Below, piece by piece: positions 1-16,838 of a stretch of DNA of 64,000 nucleotides. The stretch comes from Lanius collurio (Eukaryota; Chordata; Aves; Passeriformes; Laniidae): positions 5,945,725 through 6,009,724 of the forward strand of contig JACBWW010000039.1 of assembly GCA_020086605.1 (NCBI GenBank). The letters run 5' to 3'. Within the stretch, counting starts at the first letter, position 1, and each line of letters opens with the position of its first letter. The position numbers and the translations under genes were made by a program. Below the pieces are notes generated by a model. The model had not been told where the DNA came from, searched no databases, and saw only the letters and a list, made by a program, of their open reading frames with translations.

Positions 1-204
1 GCATAAAACCCAGGCAGATGCTCCACGAGCTGTGGTTACATCCTCACACAGCCCAGTTTCCTGGGCCACGTCTCTTTTTTCACCCCTTGTATCCAATAAC
101 CAACACTGTGATAAATTTGTCTGATTCTTTCACCAGCCATATTAAGAGAGGGCACCAGACAGTGAAATGTTTCTTTCTCCCCCACCCCTATCTGTTTTTC
201 TCAC
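1..204 (-). other. Intron 27, 5' part
   Basis: This is sequence downstream of the exon 27 donor, running off the left edge. I see no coding or repeat signal in it. Confidence 0.6.
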
Positions 205-329
205 CCAGTTTCCACTGCACTCCAACGATTCACTCCGTTGTTCAAGTTTTCTTCCACAGGGCAGGTTTTGGAGTTGGATTCTCCATCTGGACACAAGGTG
301 ATGTTCAGTGGAATATAGTCTTTGCCATC
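205..329 (-). CDS. kdrl: VEGFR exon 27: start of C-terminal tail
   Basis: The acceptor is tttcatag and the donor GTGAGA. It reads DGKDYIPLNITLCPDGE, then TCPVEENLNNGVN and RWSAVETG. DGKDYI follows the end of the kinase fold in KDR and FLT1, and DGKDYIPL is typical of fish kdrl. It begins in phase 0, which fits exon 26 but not a direct splice from exon 24, which ends in phase 1. The rest of the exon is not similar to KDR. The tail exons with the Y1175-type docking site are left of the window. Confidence 0.82.
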
Positions 330-5160
<4,831 letters not shown>

Positions 5161-5326
5161 CTTCTTCATCATCTTCTGAGTCACTGTAACTCTTATCTTC
5201 AATAAATCCAGAGCTGGCAGAGCTGCCTGTGCTGGCCACACTCTCGAGGCGCCTCTTGATCAGTTCAGTCAAATCACTGTTGGACTCATCCAGACTTTTC
5301 TCTGCTTGGTCAGAGTTTTCCTGGGA
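5161..5326 (-). CDS. kdrl: VEGFR exon 21: kinase insert domain
   Basis: The acceptor is atttctag and the donor GTAAAA. It opens SQENSDQAEKSLDE, then LIKRRLESVASTGSSASSGF and IEDKSYSDSEDDEE. The second half aligns with KDR LKRRLDSITSSQSSASSGF and EEKSLSDVEEE. The first half is unlike any VEGFR insert I know and has no tyrosine, so the KDR Y951 context (KDYVGAI) is absent. The only tyrosine lies in the acidic DKSYSDSEDD. The exon is 166 bp and ends in phase 1. Confidence 0.9.
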
Positions 5327-6538
5327 CTAGAAATGGCATAAACCTGATTTTTAGCTTTGTATGATGCAATGCTTGAGGATTCAAAAGAAGTGACAGAATG
5401 GCATAAGGAGAAAGGGTCCTCTGAAGAAGAGCATATTTGAACATGATGTTCCCTGAAGAGCAGAACTAATAAAGCCTGTTTTCCCATTTATTCCTTATTA
5501 TTCCCCTGTCACTGATAGCAATATCCCACATCAGAGTTAGCTGAAAGCTGGCTGGGGGAGACTGAGAGGAGAGCAGAGAGAGGCTGTAATTCTCTTGCTG
5601 TCTTAGGAAAGGCCGTTAAACATCCCCTCAGGGTGTGTGCACGATGGGCACTGATGGGCACTGACTGGGCAGGGAGGCACAACCAGCCCTCAGGTCAGCG
5701 CAACAATGGTGAGAAGGAAATTCTGAGTGACTGCACCAGGAAAGTCTCCTTCACTCCCACAAAGTCCCTCACGTACTTTGGTGCCTGTACACAATAGCTT
5801 TAATAATAATAATGGAATCATCTGGGAAAATAATCTTGGTGAGGCTCCAGTTTCTGGCAGGGCTGGGATCACAGAACCTGTTCCATGCTGGATATTCACG
5901 AGGAGGAGTCAGTCCCATCCCTCCCCAGCACTGATTTCTGCCTCCTGTGCCCTGCTCCCATCCCAGCCCAGTCTGTGCTGGCACAGATGTTTGTGTGGAT
6001 GCAGAGAATGACTTGGGAATCACCCAGTTTGGTGGGGTTTGATGCAGAATATCCACAATCCAGGTGGTTGTTACAGCACAGACCTCAGGGCTGGCACAGG
6101 GGAAGGGACAGTGTGGGAATGAGCAGATGATGGAAGGATGAGCTGCTTTCATGTAGGGGTGTGAGCCTAGAAACAAAAATCCCCAAACCAGGTTTGTATT
6201 TTGGGAGGGTTCACCTTCTCCTAGATCAGTTAATGGCAGTTTTTCACTACTACTTTGTTGCCTCCCTTGTGCTGGGAAGGATCTCACGAGTAATCCCCTC
6301 TCTCTCAAGTGCACTGCAGTGTTTGGGCACTTGCAACTAATTCTTTAGGAGGTGCTAAAAGAAGATAGCAGTGAGATCCTGCAGAAGGAAAAAATCCCTT
6401 TTCTTGCCTGTACAAATTGAAATGTGGTGAGAAAGTGCCCACGGAAATACCCAACTGCCTCAGTGCCAATGCAGGGCAAATCCAGACAATGGTTGTTGAT
6501 TCCCCACCTTGTAACTGTGAGAAGTCTCATTTTCCTAC
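5327..6538 (-). other. Intron 20
   Basis: This 1.2-kb intron holds a short TAA run near 5800-5815 and a small duplicated GATGGGCACT at about 5643-5670. Nothing else is recognisable. Confidence 0.6.
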
Positions 6539-6627
6539 CTTGTATGCAATGAAATCTCCTCGTTTTCCTCTGAGATAGTTGGACAGATTTCCATATTTGC
6601 AATATTCCACTATGACCATTAAAGGAC
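6539..6627 (-). CDS. kdrl: VEGFR exon 20: kinase hinge
   Basis: The acceptor is cttttttag and the donor GTAGGA. It reads (G)[14 protein letters not shown], then [26 protein letters not shown] is the kinase hinge and helix D, shared with FLT1 and fish kdrl, where KDR has VEFCKFGNLSTYL. The exon is 89 bp as in KDR and ends in phase 0 where the kinase insert begins. Confidence 0.95.
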
Positions 6628-9600
6628 CTAAAAAAGACAGTGAAAGTCAAATGAGTTTTGAAGCACTGCAGAGCACATAATTCTAACTTATCCTCCCAAA
6701 TCCTCTTCAAAATAAGTGGCATTCCTGTTATAGAGATGAGGAAATGAGGAAACAGAGGAGTGACACTCCAGAAGGACACATCCAGTAGGGATGTGGAGAG
6801 AAGGGAGCACATTCTCAGTTTTCCCCATTGGAAGGTGACAGCTGGTATTTATTCCTTATTTATAAACAAGGAAAATTCAGGATGATCAACACAAGCCCAG
6901 ATGCTGTTAAGGTTGGTTTGCTCTGTACATAACAGGGAGCAGTTTTCATTTTCTCTGCTGGCTTCACAATTGTTTGTTTTGGGTGGAGCTGATGCCACTA
7001 GAGGAAATCAAAGGTATGCAGGGCCATAGACAGAGCTAAATGAAAAGCTGCAAAAACTTTTTGAAAGCCTGGAAAGTGTTCTCAGTTTCTTCCTTATTCC
7101 TGTGCAAACCACTGCAGATTCAATGCTGATTTTATACAATTATGCAGCTTTTTAAGACCTGCTTGAAATGCTTTTGTGACCTGCTTTTATATTGCAGTGT
7201 GTGCTGTTAGCAAAGGGAAAAGCTGCATTCTGGACCTTTACTTTTTGTAATCATCAAATGGAGAATAAGGTGAATTCATGGATGTGGATAAACATGGATT
7301 GTGATCAATCCCAAACAACAAGACTTTCATATCCAGAACCTTTTTCTCTGGAGAAGGTCTGTGGTTCAGACTTAGGAGTTTGCACTTCAAAGGGAAAGTG
7401 CTGAGAGCTGCACTTGGCCTTGGGGAAGGAGCTCAGCAGGATCCCTGCCAGGCTGCATCCTCCAGGGCACAGGAGCAGGGCTGCAGCCAGGAGGGAGCAG
7501 TGACCCTGGCACAGTGTGGGACCCTGGCACAGTGTGGGACAGGGACAGTGTGGGACAGGGACAGGCTCAGCCTTTGGGACCACACGGTCCTGCAGAAAGG
7601 GAGATGCTGAATCCTGCAGTCAGAACCAAGCCCTGTGGGTTCCTGCCAGGCTCTGTCCTCACCCCAGCCCTACAGCACTGCTACCTTGGGGCTCTCCAGG
7701 ACCCCCAGCCCCTCTGCCTGCAGCTGGAACAAGTTCAGCCTGCAAACCCTGCCGTGGCAGCAAAAACACCAACCCCAAATGCCCAAATCCCAGTGGTTCC
7801 AGCGCTGACCCCAAAGCGCTGCTCACCAGGGCTCAAGGCACCAGTGCTGGGATGTAGCCAAGCTCAAGAGATTTGGCTCTGAAGAACCCAAAATCCAGTG
7901 TCCCTCATGGATGCCCTGAGGAAATGCAGATTCCAGAGCAGCTTTAAAGCTCTGCTTAGTCATTTATTCATGTTTTAGAAACGCTTCCTAGACATGGCCT
8001 CCCCATATTTTGTTCCCTCATTGTAAAGCACACTCTATGCATTACTTGTGACTGCTGAACATCAGACACTCCGGCAAAGTGTTAATATCTGTTATTTGGT
8101 ACCTTGTTAAAATAATGTATGTGCATACTTAATAGCAGTCTCCATCAGGAATACATGGTTACATAAAGCCTGCCAGGGGAGGAGAGAGTGCTGTGCTCTG
8201 CACTGGAATTTCACAGCAACTCGGATCCGTGTCTGCCTCTGGAGCTCAAGGCTGTTTTTCTTTAGTCTGCACTTGCACTGCTCAGAGGAAAACAAAGCAG
8301 TGCCTGCCCCGAGGCTGCTCCGTGCCCTGTGAGGTCCTGCTGCACCCCTCTGCTCCAAACTCTGCCCCCAAAGGTCTCCCCAGGCAGCTGGCAGGGAGCA
8401 GGGGGGTTACCTCCCACCCAGGCTGGGGCAGGCTGGAGAACGGGAAATCGAGGGACTCCTGGGGAAAAAGTTTCTCAGAAACTGGACAGTCAGAGCCTTT
8501 AATCAGTTCCTGGGGTGTGTCTGGCTGTGCAAGCAGAACTCCAGGGGTGCTTTGGTTAAGAACCACTGACCCCTGGTCCTGCTGCCAGGTTTGAGGCACC
8601 TGTTTGTCCTGAGCCACCTCAGGGACTGGTCAGCACAGGAGAGTTACCAGCATTCCCAGTGTTCCTGCCCCTCTGCTCACAGTCCCAAGCAAAGGCTGCT
8701 GCACCTGAACCCTAAATCCCTCCAGCTGGAGCTGCCCTTGCTCCCACACGAGCTTTTGGGGTCTGGCGTGCTACAATTTTTGAGAGTTGCCCATCCATGG
8801 CTCCCAGATTGCAGCAGTATCCATGGCTGCTGGTTGCTGTTTCCTGAGGAACTGGAACCGCCTTGCTGGAGGGAAGATTTCTCCCCTGGCATCCTCCCAA
8901 AGTTTTCCTTTTCCCTCCTGACTGGACATCAGCTGTTGGAAACCGATGGGTTTGGGGTCTCAGATCTGTGCCCCATCTCTCTCACTTTACCCCCTTCATT
9001 TATTTCCTTCTGGGGCTTTCCTTGCCCTCGGGTCACCTAAACCTGTCCTGTGGGGATGGCTGTGAGGGTGCCTCGTCAGCAGGGAGGAGCCACCCTCGGG
9101 ACCTGTCCCTGGAGCTGGAGCACAGTAAGAGGCACGGATGCTTTGTCTGGCAGGGTGGGAAGGGATGTTTTAGTGACAGAGCTCTGGGATTTATGGGGTC
9201 CTTTGTCCAAGTGCACTCTGTACAATGCAGGGCCAGCCCTGCCCGCTCCTCCTGCTGCACCCAGGGCTGTCCCAGGCTTCCTGCACACGGAGCACAAACT
9301 GCTCTGTTTGCCTGGAGAGGGTGAAGTGCTGGAAGGAGGGGGCTCAGGCAGCCAAGGGCTCAGCCTGGTGCATCCTCCTGATAAGGCAGGGAAGGAGAGG
9401 GAGAAGAAGCCTGGAAATGAGCACGGGGAGGAATTGGGCACCTCACTGCAACCCAGTGTCCTCCTCCCTTCGGTGCAGAATCCCTTTGGGCTTCCAGAGA
9501 ACACAGAGGGGTGACTCCACGGGTGGGAGATGTTCAGGAGCCCTGGATGGGATGAGGCCACATCCTGCAGGAGCAGCAGCAGCTCTCCTGTGAGCTGGAA

Positions 9601-9707
9601 ATGGCTGTACCTGCATTAACTGCACCACAGGCACATCTGAACACCCAAAAACTGTCTGAAAAGTGTTTTCTTTTTTGCTCCTCATTTACTGAGGGAGGAC
9701 TCCTCAC
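6628..9707 (-). other. Intron 19
   Basis: This 3.1-kb intron is GC-rich from about 7400 to 9560. The open frames there overlap on both strands and show no family motif, codon bias or splice context, so I treat them as chance products of base composition. A short tandem repeat sits at 7505-7563. Confidence 0.6.
7505..7563. repeat. Short tandem repeat, GGCACAGTGTGGGACCCT family
   Basis: Imperfect copies of a CACAGTGTGGGAC core recur four times, with ACCCTGG or AGGGA spacers. It is a small young tandem array without coding support. Confidence 0.75.
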
Positions 9708-9821
9708 CTCCAGCTTTGGTGCAGGCTCCCAGCAGGTTGACCACATTCAGGTGATGTCCTATATGGATGAGGATCTTCAGCTCAGACATTAAAGCCTTGC
9801 ATTCATTAGTAGTTGCACATT
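9708..9821 (-). CDS. kdrl: VEGFR exon 19: kinase helix C and hinge approach
   Basis: The acceptor is cttacgcag and the donor GTGAGG. It reads (E)[17 protein letters not shown], then [16 protein letters not shown]. The Glu of MSEL matches KDR E885, which pairs with the catalytic lysine. The usual EGAT-SEHRAL is replaced here by [11 protein letters not shown], adding two cysteines before helix C. The exon is 114 bp as in KDR. Confidence 0.94.
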
Positions 9822-11991
9822 CTGCGTAAGATAAACAGGAAAAAAATCATCTTTACACAACAGGATATTTTTAACAGGACACAGCAAGATCCTGTTTATA
9901 CTTTGAAACAAAACCCACCCAGGTTACTTGCAGTATCTTGACTTTTCAGACTCTCACACAGATAATAATTCATCCGTTTCATTGTCTGCTGACCTTTATG
10001 AAGTGGGATAACACTTTATCTTTTGGGTGACTCTTCCTTTCTCAAGCATGATTATAGAGGGTTACTGTCCCTTCCCCCAAAGCTGATCCCACAGAGCCTT
10101 TGCCAGGACTCAGTTTTGCAAGCTTAGCAAAGCCAACCTCTGCAAGCCCCCACAGCATCCAGAATGTGTCCCTTCCTCTCTGCTGGGCTGTGCAGTTGAG
10201 CAGGACTTGGTTACAATACCCCAGAACAGGTTTTTCCACAGCACTGAGCAACATCCCAGCACTCCACTGCAGGTGACAAGGAATCCACAGATCTGGAATT
10301 TGTGTCCCAGAATGTGCCAGGGAATGCACAGCATTATTAAAGCTCAGCCCTGTAAGACCTTATTGACCCAAGAAATGCATTTTCCAGTATTTGTGTGTGA
10401 GCCATGAACCTGACAGGGGAGCCACTGCCTGGCCAGTGACATTAATTTAAGGCAGACACCCTCAGACCAGAAGGTTTTTCAGGTGCTGCTTTATCTTCCC
10501 AGCCTTCTCTCCAAAACTTCCATGATGTAATTGAACAGGAAAAGCTTTGGCCTGTTTCCTTTGCCTTTGCATCATGTAAGATTTAAATATGAAGAAACAG
10601 TTACAAATCATTGGGTATGACAGGTGTAACCTCTTTATCTGTTTGTAGATTCCCCATAATCCTTCTCCAAACTGTGTCACAAAGAAGGAGCTATTCCCAG
10701 ATTCCCTCAGTCAGCTGGGTGTGCCCATGGGTGGTATCACTCCCAATTTCCCCTGGCATGTGCTGGGACACGCAGCCAGCTCTGAAGTGCTTTAGATAAT
10801 CCTGCACATTGAATTTTAGCCTTTAGTCCAAAACAGACCTCGGCCTCCTGCATGGAGATGACACACAGTGCTGGGATGGCAGAAATGCCTTTTTAATTCC
10901 CTGGATGGATTGACTGATCCCAGAGAATCCACTTTATTCATGGAAGTGATGAATTATGGGCACGTTAGCTGGGGAGGGGCAGATCAGAGCAGGAGGCAGC
11001 TGCCTCCACTGGAGGAGGGAGGTGTAAAACGATGGAGAATCTGCCAAATATTGCTGAATGTGTGCTGGCAGGACAGAGCTGACATGAGGATCAGCTGGGA
11101 AGTGCAGCATGGAAGGGAATGAAACCCCAGAGCTGTCCAGGGCAGTACATTTTGGATGGAGATGGGAATATGTCTGGATAAGGGGCTTCTAGGATATTTC
11201 AGGGATCTGGAAATGGGCATGGAACAGAAGATACAACAGCAGGAGAGGAGATGATCTGAAGGATGAAAATAGAGAGGAGAGACCAGACCTGAAGGAGGTC
11301 CAGGGAGGTGACAAATGGGTGTTTCTGTGATTTCAGAGATGGGAGTAGCAGAGCACCAGGAGAGGCAGCAGGAGGCAGAAGCCAAATCCTGTGGCAGCGA
11401 TGGCTGGTGGCATTGCAAGGGTTAATGGTGTCATGCAGCAGCGATGGAGCCGTGGGGGCCATGGGAGCATGGAACGAGCCTTTGGAAGCCTCCTGAGGAG
11501 CAGCTCCCAGCGCTGCCCAAGCAGGCAGCGAGTGGCTGATGCGTTCAGTGCTCGCTGTCTGCAGAGGCTCTGTGTAAATGCAGCGTGGGAGAGCAGGCTG
11601 CGAGTTCCCTCCTTCCCTCCACCAACGGGGAAAGCTTTCCTTCATTTCAATAATTGCAAGCAAAATGTCTCTAATTTACTCCCCTGGCACTGGGGGTTTT
11701 TTTCCAGCCCCTTGAACTGTTCTACATCTGGCCGGGCTGCGATGGAAGGCTCAGCTCCCGTTTCAGGCTATCTCGTGTAATTACCCTCTGTAATCTGTTC
11801 CCCTCCTCACCCCCCAGACCTGGAAGCTGCCGTTTTCTTCCTCCTCGAGGAATACAAGCCTTAATGAGCAGCACAGCACGGAGCCCGCTGGCATTTCGTG
11901 CCCCTGCATCCACCCAGGGTGAAGAACCCACTCCCTCACTGCCCCCGGCTTCCCGAGCGGGCTGGGGGGGATCTCCGAGGGATTTCTGTAC
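9822..11991 (-). other. Intron 18
   Basis: This 2.2-kb intron has a purine-rich part at 10960-11380 and a GC-rich part at 11390-11600. I see no exon or named repeat. Confidence 0.6.
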
Positions 11992-12096
11992 CTTTCAGCA
12001 TTTTTACGGCAACTGTTTTGCAGGTTGAAGATTTATCAATGCCAAAAGCAGACGCCTCCACCACCTTCCCAAAAGCACCATGACCCAGAGTTTTAC
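11992..12096 (-). CDS. kdrl: VEGFR exon 18: kinase glycine loop and catalytic lysine
   Basis: The acceptor is gcctctctag and the donor GTACAG. It reads (G)[19 protein letters not shown], then [14 protein letters not shown] is the ATP-binding glycine loop and the Lys of VAVK matches KDR K868. [10 protein letters not shown] is closer to FLT4 and FLT1 than to KDR (QVIEADAFGI), while IDKSSTC is KDR-like, which supports a separate class. The exon is 105 bp as in KDR. Confidence 0.95.
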
Positions 12097-13308
12097 CTAG
12101 AGAGGCAAGAGTCGAGAGTGAGCCCAGGCTGCAGCAGCCAGGAGAGGACATGCAACCTCAGCTGGGCGGGGATCCAGGCCCAGTGATGGCAGCCTGGATC
12201 CCATCCTGCAGCATATGGACATGCAGGGGGGCTGCCCATATGGCTGGAGTGCGATACAGCACGGCAGAGAACAGAGGAGGGGGGATCACCCTGCACTCAC
12301 CGAGGGCACGGCTGATACCTGCGTGTATTGAGGGAGCAACGTTACCTGGGGCCGTGCTGGACGCCAGGGAAGGCAGAGTTTGGGTTAATTGTGCCCCCCT
12401 GATCTCTCAAGAATCTTAGAGAGAGCCAGCAAGGCACTCAGGGAGTCACAACCCTTTAACCCTTCAGTTATTGACACTGATTTGATGGAAAAGCTGCACT
12501 AAATGGAATTTAGGATGATAACCTTTATTTTCCCTTTCATGTGGATTTTCCTGCCTGTATTACCTGCTGTGCTCTGAGGGCTCTGACCCAGAGTCTGGCT
12601 TTTTGGTTCTGCCAGTTTGAATCTCTGTCCCACCCTCACCTCAGATTTTGTGATTTTTGTCTGTCCTCTCCTCCTTCCATGTTTTCCAGCTTCAGCACCA
12701 AGAGCACACACAAATACAGATATTTTCCCTGCACTCCTCAGTGCACACAGATGTTACAGTTTCGCTGTACAAACACAGCCAGCTTTTCACATTTCCTCAC
12801 TCCATCAGCCAGGGAACTGAGCTGTTCAGTGAAATGTGGCTCATTTTTCCATGAGAGCTTTTTATACAGCTCAAAGTTGAGTCCTGAATGTTGATAAGGA
12901 AGTGATTATTTGATGAACTGATAGATTTCTTCAAAAGAAAATTCACTTTCCCTTTTCCTCTATGGGAATGAAATCACACTTTTGGCAGGGACAGTACCTG
13001 GAAGTGCCTTTCTTCCCTGTCAAGCATTTGGCTTCCCTTTTCCAAGGAAAAGAGGTGGTGATACATGGAAAAGGTTAACTCTTAAAATTCTAAGCCCCTG
13101 TATCAGTGGCAGCTATTTTGACAGAATCTTTCCAAATCTCTCATTTCCCCCTCCACTCAGGCTGATGTGAACTCTGTGATCCCAGATCCCAGGGTGGCAG
13201 TACCCTGGCACTGTGGTAGGCCCTTCCTGGGTTATCCAGCAGCTCCACTGCCATTGGGAAGCGTTTGGAGCCATCCTTGCCCCCAGTTCTGACCCCCAAA
13301 CCACTCAC
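12097..13308 (-). other. Intron 17
   Basis: This 1.2-kb intron is AT-richer from 12480 to 13140. No repeat or coding signal was recognised. Confidence 0.6.
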
Positions 13309-13444
13309 CCAGGCGCAGCCTGTCCCTGGGGAACTCCCATTTGCTGCTGTCATAGGGCAGGCGGTCACACTGCTCGTCCAGGGGCATCTCCTCGGGATCC
13401 ATGATGATGGACAGGTATCCTGTTTTAATATCTGTGGCATCAGG
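13309..13444 (-). CDS. kdrl: VEGFR exon 17: juxtamembrane segment
   Basis: The acceptor is gtttttag and the donor GTGAGT. It reads [19 protein letters not shown], then [17 protein letters not shown], near-identical to KDR. The juxtamembrane tyrosine equivalent to KDR Y801 (GYLSI) is kept. WEFPRDRL marks the start of the kinase fold. The exon is 136 bp as in KDR and ends in phase 1. Confidence 0.95.
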
Positions 13445-14562
13445 CTAAAAACAGGGCAGGGAGAAATTATTCCGGGGATTCACGCTGCAGTTCCAAAGGC
13501 AGGGAGCTGTCTGGCAGCCCGGGGAGTTCCCTGCCTTCCAGGCAAATTTATTCGGAGCCAGGAATGCTTCACTGCAGCTTCCTGCCTCTCTCCATCCTAC
13601 AGCTGAGCCACAAATGTTTGTGTGTGGCTGCCACTCGTGGCTCTCTGGAGGAGGCACTGATTGAGGCTGGGAAATACAAAATCTATCGCTGTCTTCTACC
13701 TGGATCAGCCAAAGGAAATCACTGATTTTCCATGGGAACTGCAGGAGTTGCACTTCCTGATGCATATTTTGGTATTTTCACCATGTTTTGTTCTGTAGTT
13801 TTGATTCTCCACTTTGTGGCAACAATTTATTGCAATTGAAACTTGGTGGAAAGCTGCTGGAAATTGCTATTTCTGGTGCTGCTAAAGTGAGAAATTGTGG
13901 TTGGGTGGGTCCTGGGAGCAGAGGTATGAAATGTAAGAGGAAATTCAGTGCTGTCCACAGCTCTGTTAAGCTAAGGTCAAGGATGAAAACATTAATTTAA
14001 TCCCTGTATTTGCAAGAGGAGGGGAAATTTACTCAAATATTGGAGACCAGCACTGGGACTGCATTTTGGTGAGAGCAGAACAGAGAGCTGTGCTTGCCTT
14101 TCTGTTTGCTGGTTTTTTCAGGGAAAACAGACCTAAATTCCTTAAAACTTCAAGTTTACTTTCAGAGTAACAAAAGGAGGTGAAAAAAGAGCAAGGAAAC
14201 CAAATCAGCTGTGTGGTTTGAGACCATTTCTCAAGCAGACAGCCCAAGATCTTTGTTTAATATTTTTTAGAGACAAGTGCTGAAATCAAGCCCTCATTGT
14301 AGAGGATTTAGGTATTTTTTTGTTATTCTCACAAGCCAGTTTGACTCATAAAGAGGGAGGAGCCTGATTTAGCCTGAAGTGGATGGAAACCTCACAAGTG
14401 CAAGGGATCTGTGGAGAAGCCAACAGAAACCTTGGACTGAATTTTACAGGGACATTTTTCCCAGGTTTTCTACCATCTGCCCCAAACATTCAGCCCTGAA
14501 CTTTGCTGTCACACTGAGCTGGGGCAGATGCCAGACTTTGTGCAGGATGGGAGCTCCCTCAC
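13445..14562 (-). other. Intron 16
   Basis: This 1.1-kb intron has no repeat or coding signal that I recognise. Confidence 0.6.
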
Positions 14563-14669
14563 CTTCCTCAGTTTGCGAATGAAGAGGGTCAGGAGGAGCC
14601 AGAAGAGAGTGGCAGCCAGCCCTGTGCACACCAGAATGATCACCTCGATGTTGGATTTCTCCTCAGAAC
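14563..14669 (-). CDS. kdrl: VEGFR exon 16: transmembrane helix
   Basis: The acceptor is cacctgcag and the donor GTGAGG; the intron before it is only 92 bp. It reads (G)SEEKSNIEVIILV, then FWLLLTLFIRKLRK. About 22 hydrophobic residues form the single-pass helix and the basic RKLRK is the stop-transfer signal. KDR has NLEIIILV and FFWLLLVI here. The exon is 107 bp, identical to KDR, and ends in phase 0. Confidence 0.94.
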
Positions 14670-14761
14670 CTGCAGGTGAATGTACAGCCAGGTCAGAAAT
14701 GTGTCCAAAGGCCCTGAGTGAGCCCACTGGAATATCTGCATTCCCTCAGCCCCAGCCTCAC

Positions 14762-14887
14762 CTTGGATTTTGATGAAGGCTGATGTGCTGTCCTGGCCCA
14801 AGTCGTTGGAGGCCCAGCACTCGTAGAGCCCCTCGTCATCCTTCTTCACTCTCTCAATCACCAGTGTGTTGTTCTCCATGGAAATTC
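14762..14887 (-). CDS. kdrl: VEGFR exon 15: second half of Ig-like domain 7
   Basis: The acceptor is tcaaagcag and the donor GTGAGG. It reads (G)ISMENNTLVIERVKKDDEG, then LYECWASNDLG and FIKIQ. The Arg and Asp of ERVKKDDEG match the R/D pair of the KDR Ig7 homotypic contact (R726 and D731), so receptor-receptor contacts look preserved. The exon is 126 bp and ends in phase 1. Confidence 0.93.
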
Positions 14888-16838
14888 CTGCTTTGAGGCA
14901 TTTTGGTTAATGTTGGCACAATAACCTGCCTGCCCAAAGTGCTTTTAGGAGACAGAGCTGAAGGACAGCCCCCATCCATGCAGGCCTGGCATGTGCTGGT
15001 GTTAGGACACCTTTTCATCCTGTGCTCCTCCTGCTCTGGCAACAACCTTTCCCTGACACTTCTTCCTCTTCAACACCTGGATAAATTATTTGGCATCATT
15101 TCACCAACAATTTAGAGTGAGCAGAGCCTGGAAACTACTCCAGAAGTTAGCAAAGGGATGGAGGATTGGTGTCTGATAGAGAGAAGATGCACTAGGAAAA
15201 ATGGGAGCTCAGGGAAATTACTGGAGGCTGTGGGAAGGGATGGGACTTGTAACATGGGGAACATGGAACTCAGGCACATTCCTGGAAAAATGGAGCAATC
15301 CTGGATTCACCAGCAGCCAGGTGCAGTGGGAAGAGAGAGGTGGCCTAGATAGGACCTATGAGAGACTTTTCTACATTTAATTTCCCAATTTCATTGTTCC
15401 TGGTTTGTGGCCCTGCACTGAGAGCTCCTCTGTTTCACTGAGGGGATGACTGGGGTAGAAACAGGGAAACGGGTCAGGCTTGCAATCCAAAAGGGAAGGA
15501 CATCTGGAATTTCTGAGTGTTCTGCCTGTGGATCCCGTTGTTGTTAACAGGAGTTCTGCACACCACTTGCCATGCACTGTGCTGAAATATTTACCCTGAG
15601 GTGTTTTTTCCAGATATTTCATTTATGTTTCCATTGGTTGGATGAGTTACATGCTTGTCCCTCTAGAATTATTTATAAAATTTCAGTAGCTATAAAGAGT
15701 TTCTCTCAGAACATTCTGCTCTGAATTATGGATGATCCTAGATTTCCTACCTAGTCCAAGTTGCAAAATTAAAGTCACAGGACCAGCTGCTGACATGGGA
15801 TTTCCATGATTTATGGGAGGACTCAGGACATACTCAGCTCTGCACTGCAGTGGCCTCACCTCGAGTTCTGGGGGCAGTTTTGGGCAGCAGAATATAAAAA
15901 AATACTTTAAGCCATTGGAGAGCATCCAGAGGAGGCCCCGAGGATGGGGAAGGCTCTGGAGGAGTGGCTGAGGGCACTTGGTTTGTTCAGCTGGAGGAGG
16001 CTGAGGGGAGACCTCAGTGAGGTCTGTGACATCCTCCCAAGGGGCAGCTCCGATCTCTGATCGCTGTGACAGGGGCAGATCCAGGGAGAGGCTGCAGCTG
16101 AGCCAGGCAAGGTTTAGGTTGGATATCAGGAAAAGGCTCTTCCCCCAGAGGGTGCTGGCACTGCCCAGGCTCCCCAGGGAATGGGCACAGCCCCGAGGCT
16201 GCTCCAGGAGCGATGGGACAGCGCTGCCAGGGATGCCCAGGGGGGGATTTGGGGTGTCTGGGCAGGGTCTGGCTGGTCCTGGGGGTCCCTTCCAACTCAG
16301 CACATCCTGTGATTCTGTGGCACAGAGCTGGGAAGGGGCCCTGGGCTCAGGTGAGGCTCGCTGCCCTCTGTACCTGCAGGGCTCTGTCCCCATGGAGCTG
16401 AGAGCACATTCCCATCAGTGTGCTGGGGGAGTGAAGGATGTTCCCTATGCCATGGGATGCCCTGAGCCCCTCTGCCAGGTGACTTTGCTGCAGTAAATCG
16501 TGACCAGGAGAGCTGAGAGCTGAGGTCTGTGCTGCCAGACCCATCTGAGCAGCAGGTACAGCCTGGGCTCAGTTTTGTACCCCAACTCTGCTCTCACACA
16601 AGCAGCCTGAGCAGCACTCCCTGATTTCCCAGTGCTATGCTGATTGTGCTGGGCTGGCTCTGCACACAGGAGCTTCCTCTGACCCCAACCTCCAAGCTGG
16701 AGACCCCTGCAGTGCTCTGACATCCTTGGATCTGTGTGTGTGTGCCCCAAATCACGGGCACAGCTGCAGGTCCTGTGTCTTGGTGACCCTGCCAGTCCAT
16801 TGCCCACATCCCACACGGTTCTGGGGAGCAGGACCCAC
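14888..16838 (-). other. Intron 14
   Basis: This 2-kb intron is dominated by a CR1 fragment at 15845-16322. The rest is unremarkable. Confidence 0.65.
15845..16322 (+). mobile_element. CR1 LINE 3' fragment, about 480 bp
   Basis: Typical CR1 text runs from CCTCACCTCGAGTTCTGG through GAGAGCATCCAGAGGAGG, GGCTGAGGGGAGACCTCAG and AGGCTCTTCCCCCAGAGG. It ends with GGTCCCTTCCAACTCAGC and a terminal TGTGATTCTGTG. The high similarity to the consensus pattern suggests a fairly young insertion. It lies antisense in intron 14. Confidence 0.9.

Noticed and set aside
15683..16496. Open frames of 236 and 159 residues around 16 kb
   Set aside because: They lie over a CR1 tail within intron 14 and have no start context or homology.
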